From assembly GCA_028283725.1 (NCBI GenBank), contig JAPWKC010000004.1:1054001-1118000 (forward strand): a DNA stretch of 64,000 nt, given 5' to 3'. Shown piece after piece: positions 1 through 8,461 of the stretch (position 1 is its first letter; every line of letters starts with the position of its first letter). The translations under genes were made by a program, and so were the position numbers. Source of the DNA: Neorhizobium sp. (GTDB taxonomy: Bacteria > Pseudomonadota > Alphaproteobacteria > Rhizobiales > Rhizobiaceae). The notes under the pieces were generated by a model. It did no database searches and was not told the DNA's origin. It was given only the letters and a program-made list of their open reading frames with translations.

Positions 1-29
1 CAAACTTCCCTTCGGGTAAATTAATTTTT

Positions 30-44
30 CGCAATTCAATTGCG
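30..44. promoter_or_regulatory. Palindromic operator candidate for the OhrR-like repressor
   Basis: A perfect 15-base inverted repeat with core CAATT-C-AATTG lies about 97 bases before the start of the MarR/OhrR-like gene. OhrR operators are AT-rich inverted repeats of the AATT...AATT type, so this fits an autoregulatory site. It may also control a gene to the left, outside the window. The repeat is seen directly; the role is inferred. Confidence 0.5.
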
Positions 45-140
45 CACAATCTAGTTACGCGCATTGCAGCCGGCCGTCAAGCCTGCGATAATGACGGTGT
101 CGATAATTTGTTGCACGGGATCGTGACGTCAGGACCGGCC

Positions 141-617
141 ATGGAGAAGAAAGCGGAAAAGACCATGCAGGCGCGCAGCGGCGGCGGGCAGATGGTGCTT
201 GAGGCAAACCTGTGCTTTGCGATCTACGGCGCGGCACATGCCTTTACCCGCACCTACAAGCCGCTGCTCGAACCGCTTGGCCTCACCTACCCGCAATATC
301 TCGTCATGCTTTGCCTCTGGGAAGAGGACATGCAGACGGTGAAGGCGCTCGGCGAGCGGCTGGGGCTTGATTCCGGCACGCTGTCGCCGCTCCTCAAGCG
401 GATGGAACAGAGCGGATATGTGCGGCGCGAGCGCTCCCGCGAGGACGAGCGGCAGGTGAAGATCGCGCTGACAGACGAAGGTGCTTGCCTTGAGGCGCGC
501 TCGGCCAATGTACGCGCTGCAATCGGTGCGGCACTCGGCTGCACGATGGACGAGGCGGCCGCACTGCGCGACGAGGTGATGGCGCTGAAGGCGCGGCTGA
601 TGCAGCTGGAAGGCTGA
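141..617 (+). CDS. ohrR: OhrR-type MarR family organic-peroxide-sensing repressor
   Basis: This is a 158-residue winged-helix MarR family regulator. It has the OhrR hallmarks: a Cys at residue 25 in NLCFAIYG, followed by YKPLL and LTYPQYLVML, the region that contacts the reactive Cys in OhrR proteins. The wing motif REDERQVKIALT is present. OhrR represses the peroxide reductase gene ohr until its Cys is oxidised by organic hydroperoxides. No ohr lies downstream; a partner could lie left of position 1. An ATG at 165 and a TTG at 108 are alternative starts. The 141 start was chosen because it is an ATG that keeps a normal N-terminus; the ribosome site is weak. A perfect palindrome upstream supports autoregulation. 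Family call is firm, the OhrR subtype likely. Confidence 0.8.
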   Translation: MEKKAEKTMQARSGGGQMVLEANLCFAIYGAAHAFTRTYKPLLEPLGLTYPQYLVMLCLWEEDMQTVKALGERLGLDSGTLSPLLKRMEQSGYVRRERSREDERQVKIALTDEGACLEARSANVRAAIGAALGCTMDEAAALRDEVMALKARLMQLEG

Positions 618-643
618 CCGGCGGCACTTTTTCTTCTGAACCG

Positions 644-1549
644 TCAGGGCCTGTCGGCAAAACGCGTGTCGGCCAGCAAGCGGGCGATCCAGCGCCGGTA
701 AGGATCGGCTGCCGCCGGGTCCGTGTCGCGCAGTTCGGCGATCTTGATTAAGGCCTTCCAGAGACACCAGCCGCGGGCGCGCTCCCAGGTTTGGCGGTCG
801 AGGCCGATCCTGTCGCGGAAGAGCCGGGCGGATGGCACGTCGAGAAGCGTCCAGGCAATCGTGAGATCGCAGGCGGGATCGCCGATGCCGCAGGTGCCGA
901 AATCGATGACGGCCGACAGCTTTCCATCCTTTACCAGCAGATTGCCTTCCGACACATCGCCATGCAGCCAGACCGGCGGCGCCTGCCATGTGGAGGCGCG
1001 TGCGCGCTCCCATATCGCCGTCAGAACGGTTGCGTCGACCTCATCCGACAGGATCCCGATCGCTGCCCTCGCCTCGTCGTCATAGACACAAAGCCCGCCG
1101 CCGCGATGAAAGTTTTGCGCTCCCGCCAGCGGCCCCTCCCCGGCATCGATGGCCCTCAGCGCATTGAGGAAATCGGCGATATCGAAGGCGAAGCGCTGCA
1201 TGTCGGCAATCCGCTCGGGGCGTGCCGTCTCGCCCTCGATCCAGCGATAGACGGACCAGGCAAAGGGGTAGCCCTCGCCGGGCACGCCGACGGCAAGCGG
1301 CTCGGGCACAGGCCTTGGCAGATGGGGTGCAAGACGCTGCAGCCAATGGGCTTCCTTCTCCACCTGCGCGGCATACCGTCCGTTACTCGGCAGGCGTACC
1401 GACATCGTGTCGCCCAGATGGAAGGTGCGGTTGTCCCAGCCGCCGTTTGCCACGGGCTCGACCGGCAGCCCGGCCCAGCGCGGAAACTGCGTCTCGATCA
1501 GCCGCCCGACAAGCGATGCGGCAATGTCCATGCGATCGTCAGCAGACAT
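644..1549 (-). CDS. Aminoglycoside phosphotransferase (APH) family kinase-like protein
   Basis: The 301-residue product has the APH/choline-kinase fold: a nucleotide-binding N-lobe (VANGGWDNRTF), the catalytic loop VWLHGDVSEGNLL near residues 190-200 and the metal-binding VIDFGTCGIGDP about 20 residues later. Such kinases phosphorylate small hydroxylated molecules; the substrate cannot be read from the sequence, and resistance should not be assumed. The ATG at 1549 was preferred to a TTG at 1567. The stem-loop and T-tract of a probable terminator sit immediately before this ATG, which leaves little room for a ribosome site, so a start at 1531 is also possible. It is convergent with ohrR, 26 bases away. 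Confidence 0.8.
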   Translation of the reverse strand: MSADDRMDIAASLVGRLIETQFPRWAGLPVEPVANGGWDNRTFHLGDTMSVRLPSNGRYAAQVEKEAHWLQRLAPHLPRPVPEPLAVGVPGEGYPFAWSVYRWIEGETARPERIADMQRFAFDIADFLNALRAIDAGEGPLAGAQNFHRGGGLCVYDDEARAAIGILSDEVDATVLTAIWERARASTWQAPPVWLHGDVSEGNLLVKDGKLSAVIDFGTCGIGDPACDLTIAWTLLDVPSARLFRDRIGLDRQTWERARGWCLWKALIKIAELRDTDPAAADPYRRWIARLLADTRFADRP

Positions 1550-1550
1550 G

Positions 1551-1584
1551 AAAAAATCCCGGCGCAACGGATTGCACCGGGATT
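1551..1584 (-). terminator. Rho-independent terminator of the first L,D-transpeptidase
   Basis: Thirteen-base arms (AATCCCGG.GCAA) with one mismatch and a 4-base loop are followed on the minus strand by a run of T. It lies 49 bases past the stop of the gene ending at 1633 and abuts the ATG of the next minus-strand gene. Confidence 0.7.
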
Positions 1585-1632
1585 ATCAGAAATCCGTGAC
1601 GGTTGCTCGCGCTTTTCGGCGCGGAGGAACAC

Positions 1633-2352
1633 TTACTGCCAGACGACGATGCGGGCCTTTTCCGGCACGCGCTGGTAAAGGTCGATGACATCCTGGTTCA
1701 TCAGACGCACGCAGCCGGAAGAGACGGCGCGGCCGATGGAATTCCATTCCGGATTGCCATGCAGACGATAGAGCGTGTCCTGGCCGTTCTGGAAAATGTA
1801 GAGCGCGCGGGCGCCGAGCGGGTTCATCAGACCGCCGGGCATGCCGCCATTCTTGGCCGAATATTTGGTGAGTTCCGGCTGGCGGGCGATCATTTCCTGC
1901 GGCGGGACCCAGCGCGGCCATTTCTGGCGCCACTGGATGACGCCGTCGCCCGACCATGCGAAGCCCTCGCGGCCGATGCCGACGCCGTAGCGCATGGCGC
2001 TGCCGCCCTGCTCGACCAGATAGAGGAAACGCGACGGCGTATCGACGACGATCGTGCCGGGACGTTCGCCCGTCGGATCGACGACGCGCTGGCGATAGTA
2101 GCGCGGGTTGATGCGCTGGTAGGGGATGGCCGGAATGTGGAAGCCGCCATCGTCTGCGCCGGCATACATGACGGCCGGGTCGAATTCACCGCCGGTGCTT
2201 GCGCCGGGAAGACCGGCACCCACGGGCTCCGGGCCGTTATAGGTGATGATGTTACCGGAAGGCGCTGTCGAGGCGCAGCTGGCAAGCGTGGACGCTGCAC
2301 CGACGCCCATCAGCGACAGGAAGCCACGGCGCGAGAAGTTGTCTTTGATCAT
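1633..2352 (-). CDS. L,D-transpeptidase (YkuD family), Tat-exported lipoprotein
   Basis: The protein has 239 residues. YkuD enzymes cross-link peptidoglycan through 3-3 bonds or attach outer-membrane proteins to it. The N-terminus SRRGFLSL is a twin-arginine motif followed by a hydrophobic stretch and the lipobox LASC at Cys26. The YkuD domain fills the C-terminal half (about residues 95-239) and ends in the active-site block HGNPEWNS...SSGCVRL, with His198 and Cys214. The ATG at 2352 was chosen because it starts the signal peptide; a longer frame upstream adds unrelated residues. A second, similar transpeptidase lies upstream on the same strand. Substrate (cross-linker or anchor enzyme) is unresolved. 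Confidence 0.88.
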   Translation of the reverse strand: MIKDNFSRRGFLSLMGVGAASTLASCASTAPSGNIITYNGPEPVGAGLPGASTGGEFDPAVMYAGADDGGFHIPAIPYQRINPRYYRQRVVDPTGERPGTIVVDTPSRFLYLVEQGGSAMRYGVGIGREGFAWSGDGVIQWRQKWPRWVPPQEMIARQPELTKYSAKNGGMPGGLMNPLGARALYIFQNGQDTLYRLHGNPEWNSIGRAVSSGCVRLMNQDVIDLYQRVPEKARIVVWQ

Positions 2353-2443
2353 GTGAGGTAGAACCACCGGTAAGAAAAACGCATTCGATGCGCAAAAGCC
2401 TAACTCAACGAGGATGGTATCGAAAGGTTCCGGCACCATCAGA

Positions 2444-2467
2444 CGCAGGCCTAAAGATAGGTCTGCG
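2444..2467. other. Hairpin upstream of the first L,D-transpeptidase
   Basis: Ten-base arms CGCAGGCCTA and TAGGTCTGCG differ by one wobble pair and enclose AAGA. The hairpin sits 92 bases before the ATG at 2352 and has no T-tract. It could be a leader structure or an operator. Further along in the same gap is the perfect palindrome CAAAAGGCCTTTTG (2542-2555). Confidence 0.35.
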
Positions 2468-2618
2468 ATAATTAAGCAACTCTTTCTTCACGACTGCAAC
2501 ACATCCGGTCACAGGATCGCGACAATCGATGCCGGCACGGGCAAAAGGCCTTTTGTGGCCGCCCACGCAGCGTTGCGCGACCACGCATATGCGGCCCCCG
2601 GTATGCCGGGGGGGCGAA

Positions 2619-3512
2619 TCACATGACGACGATCGGCGTTCCCGTCGGCACGCGGTCGAAGAGATCGATGACGTCCTGATTGAACATCCGCACACATCCC
2701 GACGAGGTGGCCTTGCCGACCGACTGCCAATCGGGCGTGCCGTGGACGCGGTAGAGCGTGTCCTTGCCGTTCTGGTAGATATAGAGTGCGCGGGCGCCGA
2801 GCGGATTGTTCAGTCCGGGGTCGGCACCGCCTTCGGCTGCGGCGAATTTGCGAAGATCCGGCTGGCGCGCGACCATGTCGTCGGGCGGCGTCCAGCGCGG
2901 CCATTTTGCCTTGCGGGCAATCACGCCGCGGCCATGCCAGGCAAAGCCCGCCTTGCCGAGGCCGACGCCATAGCGCACGGCCTTGCCGCCGCCCTGGACG
3001 AGATAGAGAAAATGCGCCCGCGTATCGACGATGATCGTGCCGGCCGGCTCGTTGGTCTGGTAATCCACCGTCTGGCGCAGAAAATTGGCATCGACGCGCG
3101 AATAGGGAATGGCCGGCAGCGTGTGGCCGTCATCGCGGATCACGTCGTAGATGATCCGGTTGACCGGGTTGGAGACCGGCAGGCCATAGGTCTGGTGGAA
3201 CTGCGTCTGGTAGAGTTCGCGACGCTGCGGGATCGGTTCGGTCCGTGGATAGGGCTGCGGCTGGCCCTGTGCCGGCTGCGGCGGGTAGGCCTGCCGTGCG
3301 GGATAGGCAGATTGGGGCGGCGCCTGTTGCGGGGCGGCCTGCGCGTAATTGGGCTGGTAGAAGACCGGCGCCGTCTCGCGGGCGAAGACATCCGGGTTCA
3401 TGCGGCTCGTATCGGTGACGAAGGGAACCTGGCACCCGCTCAAGACGAAGGTCGCGCCAAGCGCGGACAGAAGACCGAGAACCCGGCGCAAAGGTCGATA
3501 GATGGAGAGCAT
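2619..3512 (-). CDS. L,D-transpeptidase (YkuD family), lipoprotein with Pro/Gln-rich linker
   Basis: A 297-residue paralogue of the transpeptidase ending at 1633; the two share most of the C-terminal 180 residues. The N-terminus is a Sec lipoprotein signal with lipobox LSGC (Cys28) instead of the Tat signal of its neighbour. A linker rich in Pro, Gln, Ala and Tyr (about residues 60-105) follows, suited to span from the membrane to the peptidoglycan. The YkuD active site reads HGTPDWQS...SSGCVRM, with His257 and Cys273. The ATG at 3512 begins the signal peptide. A GC-rich hairpin without a T-run lies just past the stop (about 2594-2612). Role: 3-3 cross-linking or protein anchoring in the envelope. 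Confidence 0.88.
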   Translation of the reverse strand: MLSIYRPLRRVLGLLSALGATFVLSGCQVPFVTDTSRMNPDVFARETAPVFYQPNYAQAAPQQAPPQSAYPARQAYPPQPAQGQPQPYPRTEPIPQRRELYQTQFHQTYGLPVSNPVNRIIYDVIRDDGHTLPAIPYSRVDANFLRQTVDYQTNEPAGTIIVDTRAHFLYLVQGGGKAVRYGVGLGKAGFAWHGRGVIARKAKWPRWTPPDDMVARQPDLRKFAAAEGGADPGLNNPLGARALYIYQNGKDTLYRVHGTPDWQSVGKATSSGCVRMFNQDVIDLFDRVPTGTPIVVM

Positions 3513-3682
3513 GAAACCGCTTTCGGCAGATGACGTCGCGCGGGAGATTGCCATTTGCGGCTGGCGCGAAGCTGGTCACGGCGTCGATGCCGCCTGCATG
3601 ACAGGGGGCGCGGCCCTTCCCCGGCCGCTGCCGGCCTTCCAGCCGCCGGCCGGGCTGCCGGAAGCAGCGGGCCATTCGGATC

Positions 3683-4597
3683 TCAGGCCATGAACTGGTT
3701 GAAAAACCTGATGCTTTCATGCACGGCGCCGGGAACCACGCCCGTATGCGTGCCGGGCAGGATCCGGGTGTCGATCTTGCCGCCCGCCCCCCGCACCCGG
3801 TCGATCAGCAGCTGGTGATCCTCGTCGAACGGGCGTTCTTCGGAACCGCGCAGGAGATAGGTCGGGCATTTGAGGCTGGTGGCGAAACAGGCCGACGAGC
3901 GCATCAGGAACTCTTTGGGGTCCGTGCGGTCGAAGCGGATATCCTGCTGCCAGCGGGCAAAGAAGCGCCAGGCGCTGACACCGGCCGAGATCGGCACGGC
4001 GGCGCGGAACTTCCGATCCATGCCGGCCAGAAGCGACAGCGTGCCGCCATTGCTGTGACCGGCGATGAAGAGACGCTCCTTGTCGATGCCTGGACGGTTT
4101 TCGAGATAGGTCGCGGCCGCCAGCGCATCCGTCGTCTCGTCATAGAAACCGGAGAAATAGCCTTGCTGGCCGTTTTCGCCACGGAAGGATGGCAGCATGA
4201 CGACGAAGCCCGCCTCCACATAGGGCTTCATCAACAGCCAGTGGCCGTCGCCGGTGGCATTGCCGCCATGGAGGAAAAGCACGGCCGGCTTCGGCTTGCC
4301 GGTCTCCTCATAGGGTGAAATCCAGGCGACGAGCTCGATCGAACCGTCGGGGCCGCCGGGATAGGTGATGCGGCGCGCCTCGGGCGGAGTGCCGAGCAGG
4401 CGCTGGTCATCCGGCGCCGGCCCCTTCTGCAACAGACGGGTGGCGAATGCCCGGCGGGCGACGCCGTAATCCGTGCGGTCGAGCGGCAGGGTTTCCGGGA
4501 TCGGAAAATCCGGTTCGGCAGCGTCTGCGGGAACGATCGAGGGGATGAGAGTGCAGGAGGCCATGGCGGCCATCATCGTGCGGCGTGTCAGATGCAT
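3683..4597 (-). CDS. Exported alpha/beta hydrolase (dienelactone-hydrolase/prolyl-oligopeptidase-like)
   Basis: A 304-residue protein with a signal peptide (MHLTRRTMMAAMAS followed by a hydrophobic segment and ADAAE). The hydrolase fold is clear: oxyanion strand AVLFLHGGN, nucleophile elbow AGHSNGGT and a late His in PGTHTG. The acid residue probably lies in the segment around RPFDEDHQ. These enzymes cut ester or peptide-like bonds; the substrate is unknown. The ATG at 4597 was chosen over a longer frame because it starts the signal peptide. The gene stands alone between the transpeptidase pair and a gene-free stretch. Confidence 0.75.
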   Translation of the reverse strand: MHLTRRTMMAAMASCTLIPSIVPADAAEPDFPIPETLPLDRTDYGVARRAFATRLLQKGPAPDDQRLLGTPPEARRITYPGGPDGSIELVAWISPYEETGKPKPAVLFLHGGNATGDGHWLLMKPYVEAGFVVMLPSFRGENGQQGYFSGFYDETTDALAAATYLENRPGIDKERLFIAGHSNGGTLSLLAGMDRKFRAAVPISAGVSAWRFFARWQQDIRFDRTDPKEFLMRSSACFATSLKCPTYLLRGSEERPFDEDHQLLIDRVRGAGGKIDTRILPGTHTGVVPGAVHESIRFFNQFMA

Positions 4598-5109
4598 CAA
4601 TCTACCTATCGCGGTGCGGTCGATATGATGTACCGCCCGCAAACACCGAGGCAAGAGGCTTGCGGCCAAGGATCTGCAGTGAGAGCGGCTTCAACGCAGA
4701 AGTGATCGGCCAGGCGTTCCGGGGCGATGGGGCTGGACCATGAATGCCAATGCCACGGGGTGGCAGGTAATGGGTTGGGCAGGACACGGGATGGTCAGTC
4801 ATGAGGTGGCAGGTGACGGGATGGTCAGTCACGAGTCGGTAGGTCGTGGGGAATGGGTAGGGCTGTCGTCCATGGCGGTGCCAAGGCAATCGTGTGCTGG
4901 ACCAGCTGGACCATGGGGGCCGACCGACGGTGCGTGGAGGCATCGATGTGCAGGGTCATGGACATGGGAAGTGCCTGATGTGACGTCAGGGCCTGCAGGG
5001 TGTCAGGGTGGGGCTTGCTCGTCCCACCCTTGCGTCCGGCGCCTGCCATGGGGAACTCTAAAGTATCACCCTCAAGGGTCACTCACGGCTCATGCGCGCA
5101 CGCGATGCA
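4598..5109. other. Gene-free stretch with short direct repeats
   Basis: No frame here has convincing codon use or a ribosome site. The notable content is the direct repeats at 4759-4834, a doubled GCTGGACCA near 4898-4915 and an unusually high density of G on the plus strand. A frame starting at 4740 on the plus strand is rich in Gly, Trp and His and does not resemble a protein. Confidence 0.5.
4759..4834. repeat. Short direct repeats in an intergenic region
   Basis: ACGGGATGGTCAGTCAYGA occurs at 4786-4804 and 4816-4834, a 30-base period. GGTGGCAGGT occurs at about 4759 and 4805. The repeats look like a decayed tandem array. No function can be assigned. Confidence 0.6.
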
Positions 5110-5550
5110 TTAATCGAGAAGATCGGCCGGCACCTTGCCGCCGTTTTCCGACAGTTTCTTCATCAGCGCCTTGTGCAGCCACATGTTCATCTTGGCGCTG
5201 TCGCCGGTATCGCCGGTATAGCCGAGTTCGGCGGCCAGTTCCTTGCGTTCCGACAGGCTCGCATCCATGCCGAGCGCCTTCATGAGGTCGACGATCGAAT
5301 GTTTCCAATCGAGCTTCTGGCCGCTCTTCTTGACGGCCGCGTCAAGCGCAGGCGCGACATCGAAGGGTGCGGATGCGCCGGCCGGCGCCGGTGAAGCAGA
5401 TGCCGGGGCAGCGGTCGTGGCGGCCGGTGCGGCCGGGGTCGGGCTTGCGGGTGCGGCGGATGCCGGGGCCGAAGCGGTTGCAGCTGCGGGCTCGGCCGCC
5501 TGTGCGGCATGGCCGAAAATCGCATCCTTGATCTTGCCGAAAATACTCAT
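5110..5550 (-). CDS. DUF3597 domain protein
   Basis: A 146-residue protein with an amphipathic N-terminus (MSIFGKIKDAIFG), an Ala/Pro/Ser/Thr-rich low-complexity segment (about residues 15-65) and a conserved C-terminal DUF3597 domain (FDVAPALDAAVKKSG..LDWKHSIVDLMKALG..). The function of this family is not known. There is no signal peptide, so a cytoplasmic or peripheral place is likely. The ATG at 5550 has GGAG at 6 bases; the ATG at 5556 would have no spacing to that site. It stands apart from its neighbours. Confidence 0.82.
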   Translation of the reverse strand: MSIFGKIKDAIFGHAAQAAEPAAATASAPASAAPASPTPAAPAATTAAPASASPAPAGASAPFDVAPALDAAVKKSGQKLDWKHSIVDLMKALGMDASLSERKELAAELGYTGDTGDSAKMNMWLHKALMKKLSENGGKVPADLLD

Positions 5551-5678
5551 GGGCATCTCCCTCTCTGTTTAGAAAGCGTTAACTAGGGCGTCCCGTCATT
5601 GGGGGAATGGCCCGGCAAGAGCGAAATTACTAAAATAACGATCAAGAAGATACGGCAGGCGAACGCCGTTTCTGCGGA

Positions 5679-7322
5679 TCATCCATCACCCGCATCGATC
5701 ATCGCGAGCAGCGTCTCCAGCCGGTCGGCATCGCGCGGCAGCTTGTCCGTCCGCAATCTCGAAATCCGCGGGAAGCGCATGGCAACGCCGGATTTGTGGC
5801 GGGTGGAACGGTTGATGCCCTCGAAGGCGACTTCCAGCACGAAACCGAAATCCGGCCCGGCCCGCACCGCCCGTACCGGCCCGTAGCGATCCACCGTATT
5901 GTCGCGAACGAACTTGTCGAGCACTTCCAGTTCCTGATCGGTGAAGCCGAAATAGGCTTTTCCGACGGGCACGAGCTGATCGGCACCGTCGTCCCCCATG
6001 GTCCAGACGCCGAAGGTAAAGTCGGAATAATAGCTCGACCGCTTGCCGTGGCCGCGCTGGGCATAGAGCATGACGGCATCGATATTATAGGGATCGCGCT
6101 TCCACTTGAACCACGGACCTTTCAATCGGCCTGCCTGATAGACGCTGTCCTTCTTCTTGATCATCACGCCTTCGATGACGGGATCGGGCGGCGCGATGCG
6201 CAGCCGGTCGAGCGTCGGCCAGTCGTGGAAAGGCACGAGGTCGGAGAGATCGAAGCGATCATGCGGGGCGTGATCGATGATCTGCGCCAGCCGCGCGCGG
6301 CGTTCGAGAAAGGTTTTACCCCGCACATCCTCCCCGCCATCGAAGAGAAGATCGTAGGCGCGCACGAAGGCGGGGTAATCGGCGATCATCTTTGGCGTCA
6401 CCGTCTTGCGATTGAGGCGCTGCTGGAGATCGGAAAAGGTGCGGGTCGGGCTGTTGGATCGCATCGTGCCGCCGACCAGAAGCTCGCCATCGACGACACC
6501 GTCGAAATCGATGGCGTCGACCACATCGGGAAAGGCGTTGGTGATATCGTCGCCGGAGCGGGAATAGAGCTTTTTCGTGCCGCCATGGCTCGACATCTGC
6601 ACGCGGATGCCGTCCCATTTCCATTCGGCGGCATAGTCTGCGGGATCGAGTTTCTCAAGATCGCCGTCTTCCACCGGGTTTGCCAGCATGACGGAATGAA
6701 AGATCGCGGGCGTGGCGAGAACCGGCCTGTCCGCCCTGCCCTCCAGCCATTCGAACAGCGAAAGATAGGGCGGCGTCAGGCCGTGCCAGAGCGTCTCGAT
6801 CTCGGTGATGTCGCGGGGGGCGCCGCATTCGGCGCTCATCTCCGACAGCGCCTGTTTGGCAAGCCGGGCCGAGACGCCGATGCGCAGCGCACCGGTCGCA
6901 AGTTTCAAAAAGGCGAAACGGGCGGAGGGGTCGAGCCGGTCCAGAAGATCGCGGACGGCGGCGCGGGTTTCGGTGCGGCCGAGCGCATTCATGCGGGTGA
7001 CGACGTCGGAAAGGCGCGGTTCGGCCTCCTCGTTCACCGTCTCCTTCTCGCCGCCACTCCAGACCAGTGCAATAGTTTCGGCAAGATCGCCGACATAGTC
7101 GTAGGAATACTGGAAGAGAACGGGGTCTAGCCGTTCCAGCACCAGTTCGCGCAGCAGCGCAGGCTTGACGCCCTTCAGATCCAGCGTGCCGGCGAGTGCG
7201 GCCAGACCATAGCCGCGGTCGGGATCGGGCGTGGTGCGGAAATAATCGACGAGCAGCGTGATCTTGCCGTTGCGCGAGGGGGTGAGAACGAGCCGGTCGA
7301 GAAGCGTTGCGAAGGGTTTCAC
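5679..7322 (-). CDS. ATP-dependent DNA ligase (bacterial PP_1105-type)
   Basis: A 547-residue ATP-dependent DNA ligase. The N-terminal domain (residues 1-200) resembles the DNA-binding domain of archaeal and LIG1-type ligases. Motif I is EWKWDGIRVQ with the adenylated Lys at residue 235. The nucleotidyltransferase domain includes LYSRSGDDITN and VDGELL. Motif V lies around VIEGVMIKKKDSVY, and the C-terminal OB domain ends with GVAMRFPRISR. Such ligases add to the NAD-dependent LigA and work in DNA repair. Known relatives sit beside a metallo-beta-lactamase-fold exonuclease, and here that gene lies 82 bases upstream on the same strand, so the pair is likely an operon. Confidence 0.92.
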   Translation of the reverse strand: MKPFATLLDRLVLTPSRNGKITLLVDYFRTTPDPDRGYGLAALAGTLDLKGVKPALLRELVLERLDPVLFQYSYDYVGDLAETIALVWSGGEKETVNEEAEPRLSDVVTRMNALGRTETRAAVRDLLDRLDPSARFAFLKLATGALRIGVSARLAKQALSEMSAECGAPRDITEIETLWHGLTPPYLSLFEWLEGRADRPVLATPAIFHSVMLANPVEDGDLEKLDPADYAAEWKWDGIRVQMSSHGGTKKLYSRSGDDITNAFPDVVDAIDFDGVVDGELLVGGTMRSNSPTRTFSDLQQRLNRKTVTPKMIADYPAFVRAYDLLFDGGEDVRGKTFLERRARLAQIIDHAPHDRFDLSDLVPFHDWPTLDRLRIAPPDPVIEGVMIKKKDSVYQAGRLKGPWFKWKRDPYNIDAVMLYAQRGHGKRSSYYSDFTFGVWTMGDDGADQLVPVGKAYFGFTDQELEVLDKFVRDNTVDRYGPVRAVRAGPDFGFVLEVAFEGINRSTRHKSGVAMRFPRISRLRTDKLPRDADRLETLLAMIDAGDG

Positions 7323-7404
7323 CGGGTTACGCTCCCACGCTCGTTGCGGCGCTTTTCACCGGCATGACGGCCTCTTCGTGGACGTGCAGATGCAAAAACC
7401 ATCC

Positions 7405-8415
7405 TCAATCCCCCTCATCCTCGTAGCCGACGAGATGCAGCGGCTTGGCGGCGATCCCCTGCAACTCGCACCAGCGCACGAGCGCCTCCTCGCGGCCATG
7501 CGTCACCCAGACCTCACCGGGAGACAGCTCCTTGATCGTGTCCAGCAATTCGGGCCAGTCGCAATGATCGGAGATGACGAGCGGAAGTTCGACGCCGCCC
7601 TGTTTGGCGCGCTGGCGCACCATCATCCAGCCCGACGCGAATGCGATCAACGGCTCGTTGAAGCGCCGGGCCCAGCGATCCTGAAACGCGGATGGCGGCC
7701 CGACGACGATGGCGCCGCGGAAATCCTGATCGGCCTTCTTGTCGATCGTCGCGGCCCTGAGATCGCCAAGCGCGATGCCCTGCCCCTCATAATAATCGCA
7801 GAGTTTGGCGAGCGCGCCGTGGATATAGACCGGCCGGTCATAGCCGGCATCGCGGATGAGGCGGATCACCCGCTGCGCCTTGCCGAGCGCATAGGCACCG
7901 ACCAGATGGGTGCGCTCGGGAAACTGTTTCAGCGAGGTCAGAAGCTTGCCGATTTCCGCCTGCGGCTTCGGATGATGGAAGACCGGCAGGCCAAACGTCG
8001 CCTCGGTGATGAAGACATCGCAGGCGACCGGCTCGAAGGGCGCGCAGGTGGGATCGATACCGCGCTTGTAATCGCCCGAGACGACGATCCTCAATCCATC
8101 CTTGACGATGCGGATCTGGGCGGAGCCGAGGACATGGCCGGCGGGGTGAAAGCTGACGGTGACGCCGTTCACCTCGACCGTCTCGCCGAATGCCGCGGCC
8201 TGTTCCTCGCCGCAGAAATCCTCGCCATAACGGATGCGCATGATGTCGAGCGTCTGGCGGGTGGCGAGCACCCTGGCATGGCCGGAACGGGCATGATCGG
8301 AATGGCCGTGGGTGATCAGCGCCCGCTCGACGGGGCGTACCGGATCGACATAAAAACCACCGGCCGGGCAAAAGAGCCCGGCAGGTGTGGGATGAAGCAA
8401 TGCCTCTGGTTTCAT
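7405..8415 (-). CDS. Ligase-associated DNA exonuclease (metallo-beta-lactamase/beta-CASP fold)
   Basis: A 336-residue member of the ligase-associated exonuclease family. The metal-binding motif HGHSDHA appears near residue 36, then HPAGHVLGSA and VVSGDYKRG; the beta-CASP part carries the late histidines SDHCDW and VTHGREE. It has the same fold as SNM1/Artemis nucleases. With the ligase downstream it should process and seal DNA ends. In many bacteria this pair is joined by an Lhr-like helicase and a PdeM-type phosphoesterase; neither lies next to the pair here. The start at 8415 gives a normal N-terminus. Confidence 0.92.
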   Translation of the reverse strand: MKPEALLHPTPAGLFCPAGGFYVDPVRPVERALITHGHSDHARSGHARVLATRQTLDIMRIRYGEDFCGEEQAAAFGETVEVNGVTVSFHPAGHVLGSAQIRIVKDGLRIVVSGDYKRGIDPTCAPFEPVACDVFITEATFGLPVFHHPKPQAEIGKLLTSLKQFPERTHLVGAYALGKAQRVIRLIRDAGYDRPVYIHGALAKLCDYYEGQGIALGDLRAATIDKKADQDFRGAIVVGPPSAFQDRWARRFNEPLIAFASGWMMVRQRAKQGGVELPLVISDHCDWPELLDTIKELSPGEVWVTHGREEALVRWCELQGIAAKPLHLVGYEDEGD

Positions 8416-8461
8416 GCCTGAAGAGATAGGCTGGAAACGGCCGCTTGCCAGAGGTGGAGTT

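Noticed and set aside
644-1549. Calling the APH-like gene an antibiotic-resistance gene
   Set aside because: The fold is shared by many kinases of small metabolites, and nothing nearby suggests a resistance context.
4740-5285. A plus-strand frame in the gene-free stretch, reading into DUF3597
   Set aside because: Its composition (Gly, Trp, His, Cys) comes from the G-rich repeats, it has no ribosome site and it overlaps a real gene on the other strand.
5796-7130. A plus-strand open frame of about 444 codons
   Set aside because: It is antisense to the DNA ligase, whose motif I and OB region are intact.
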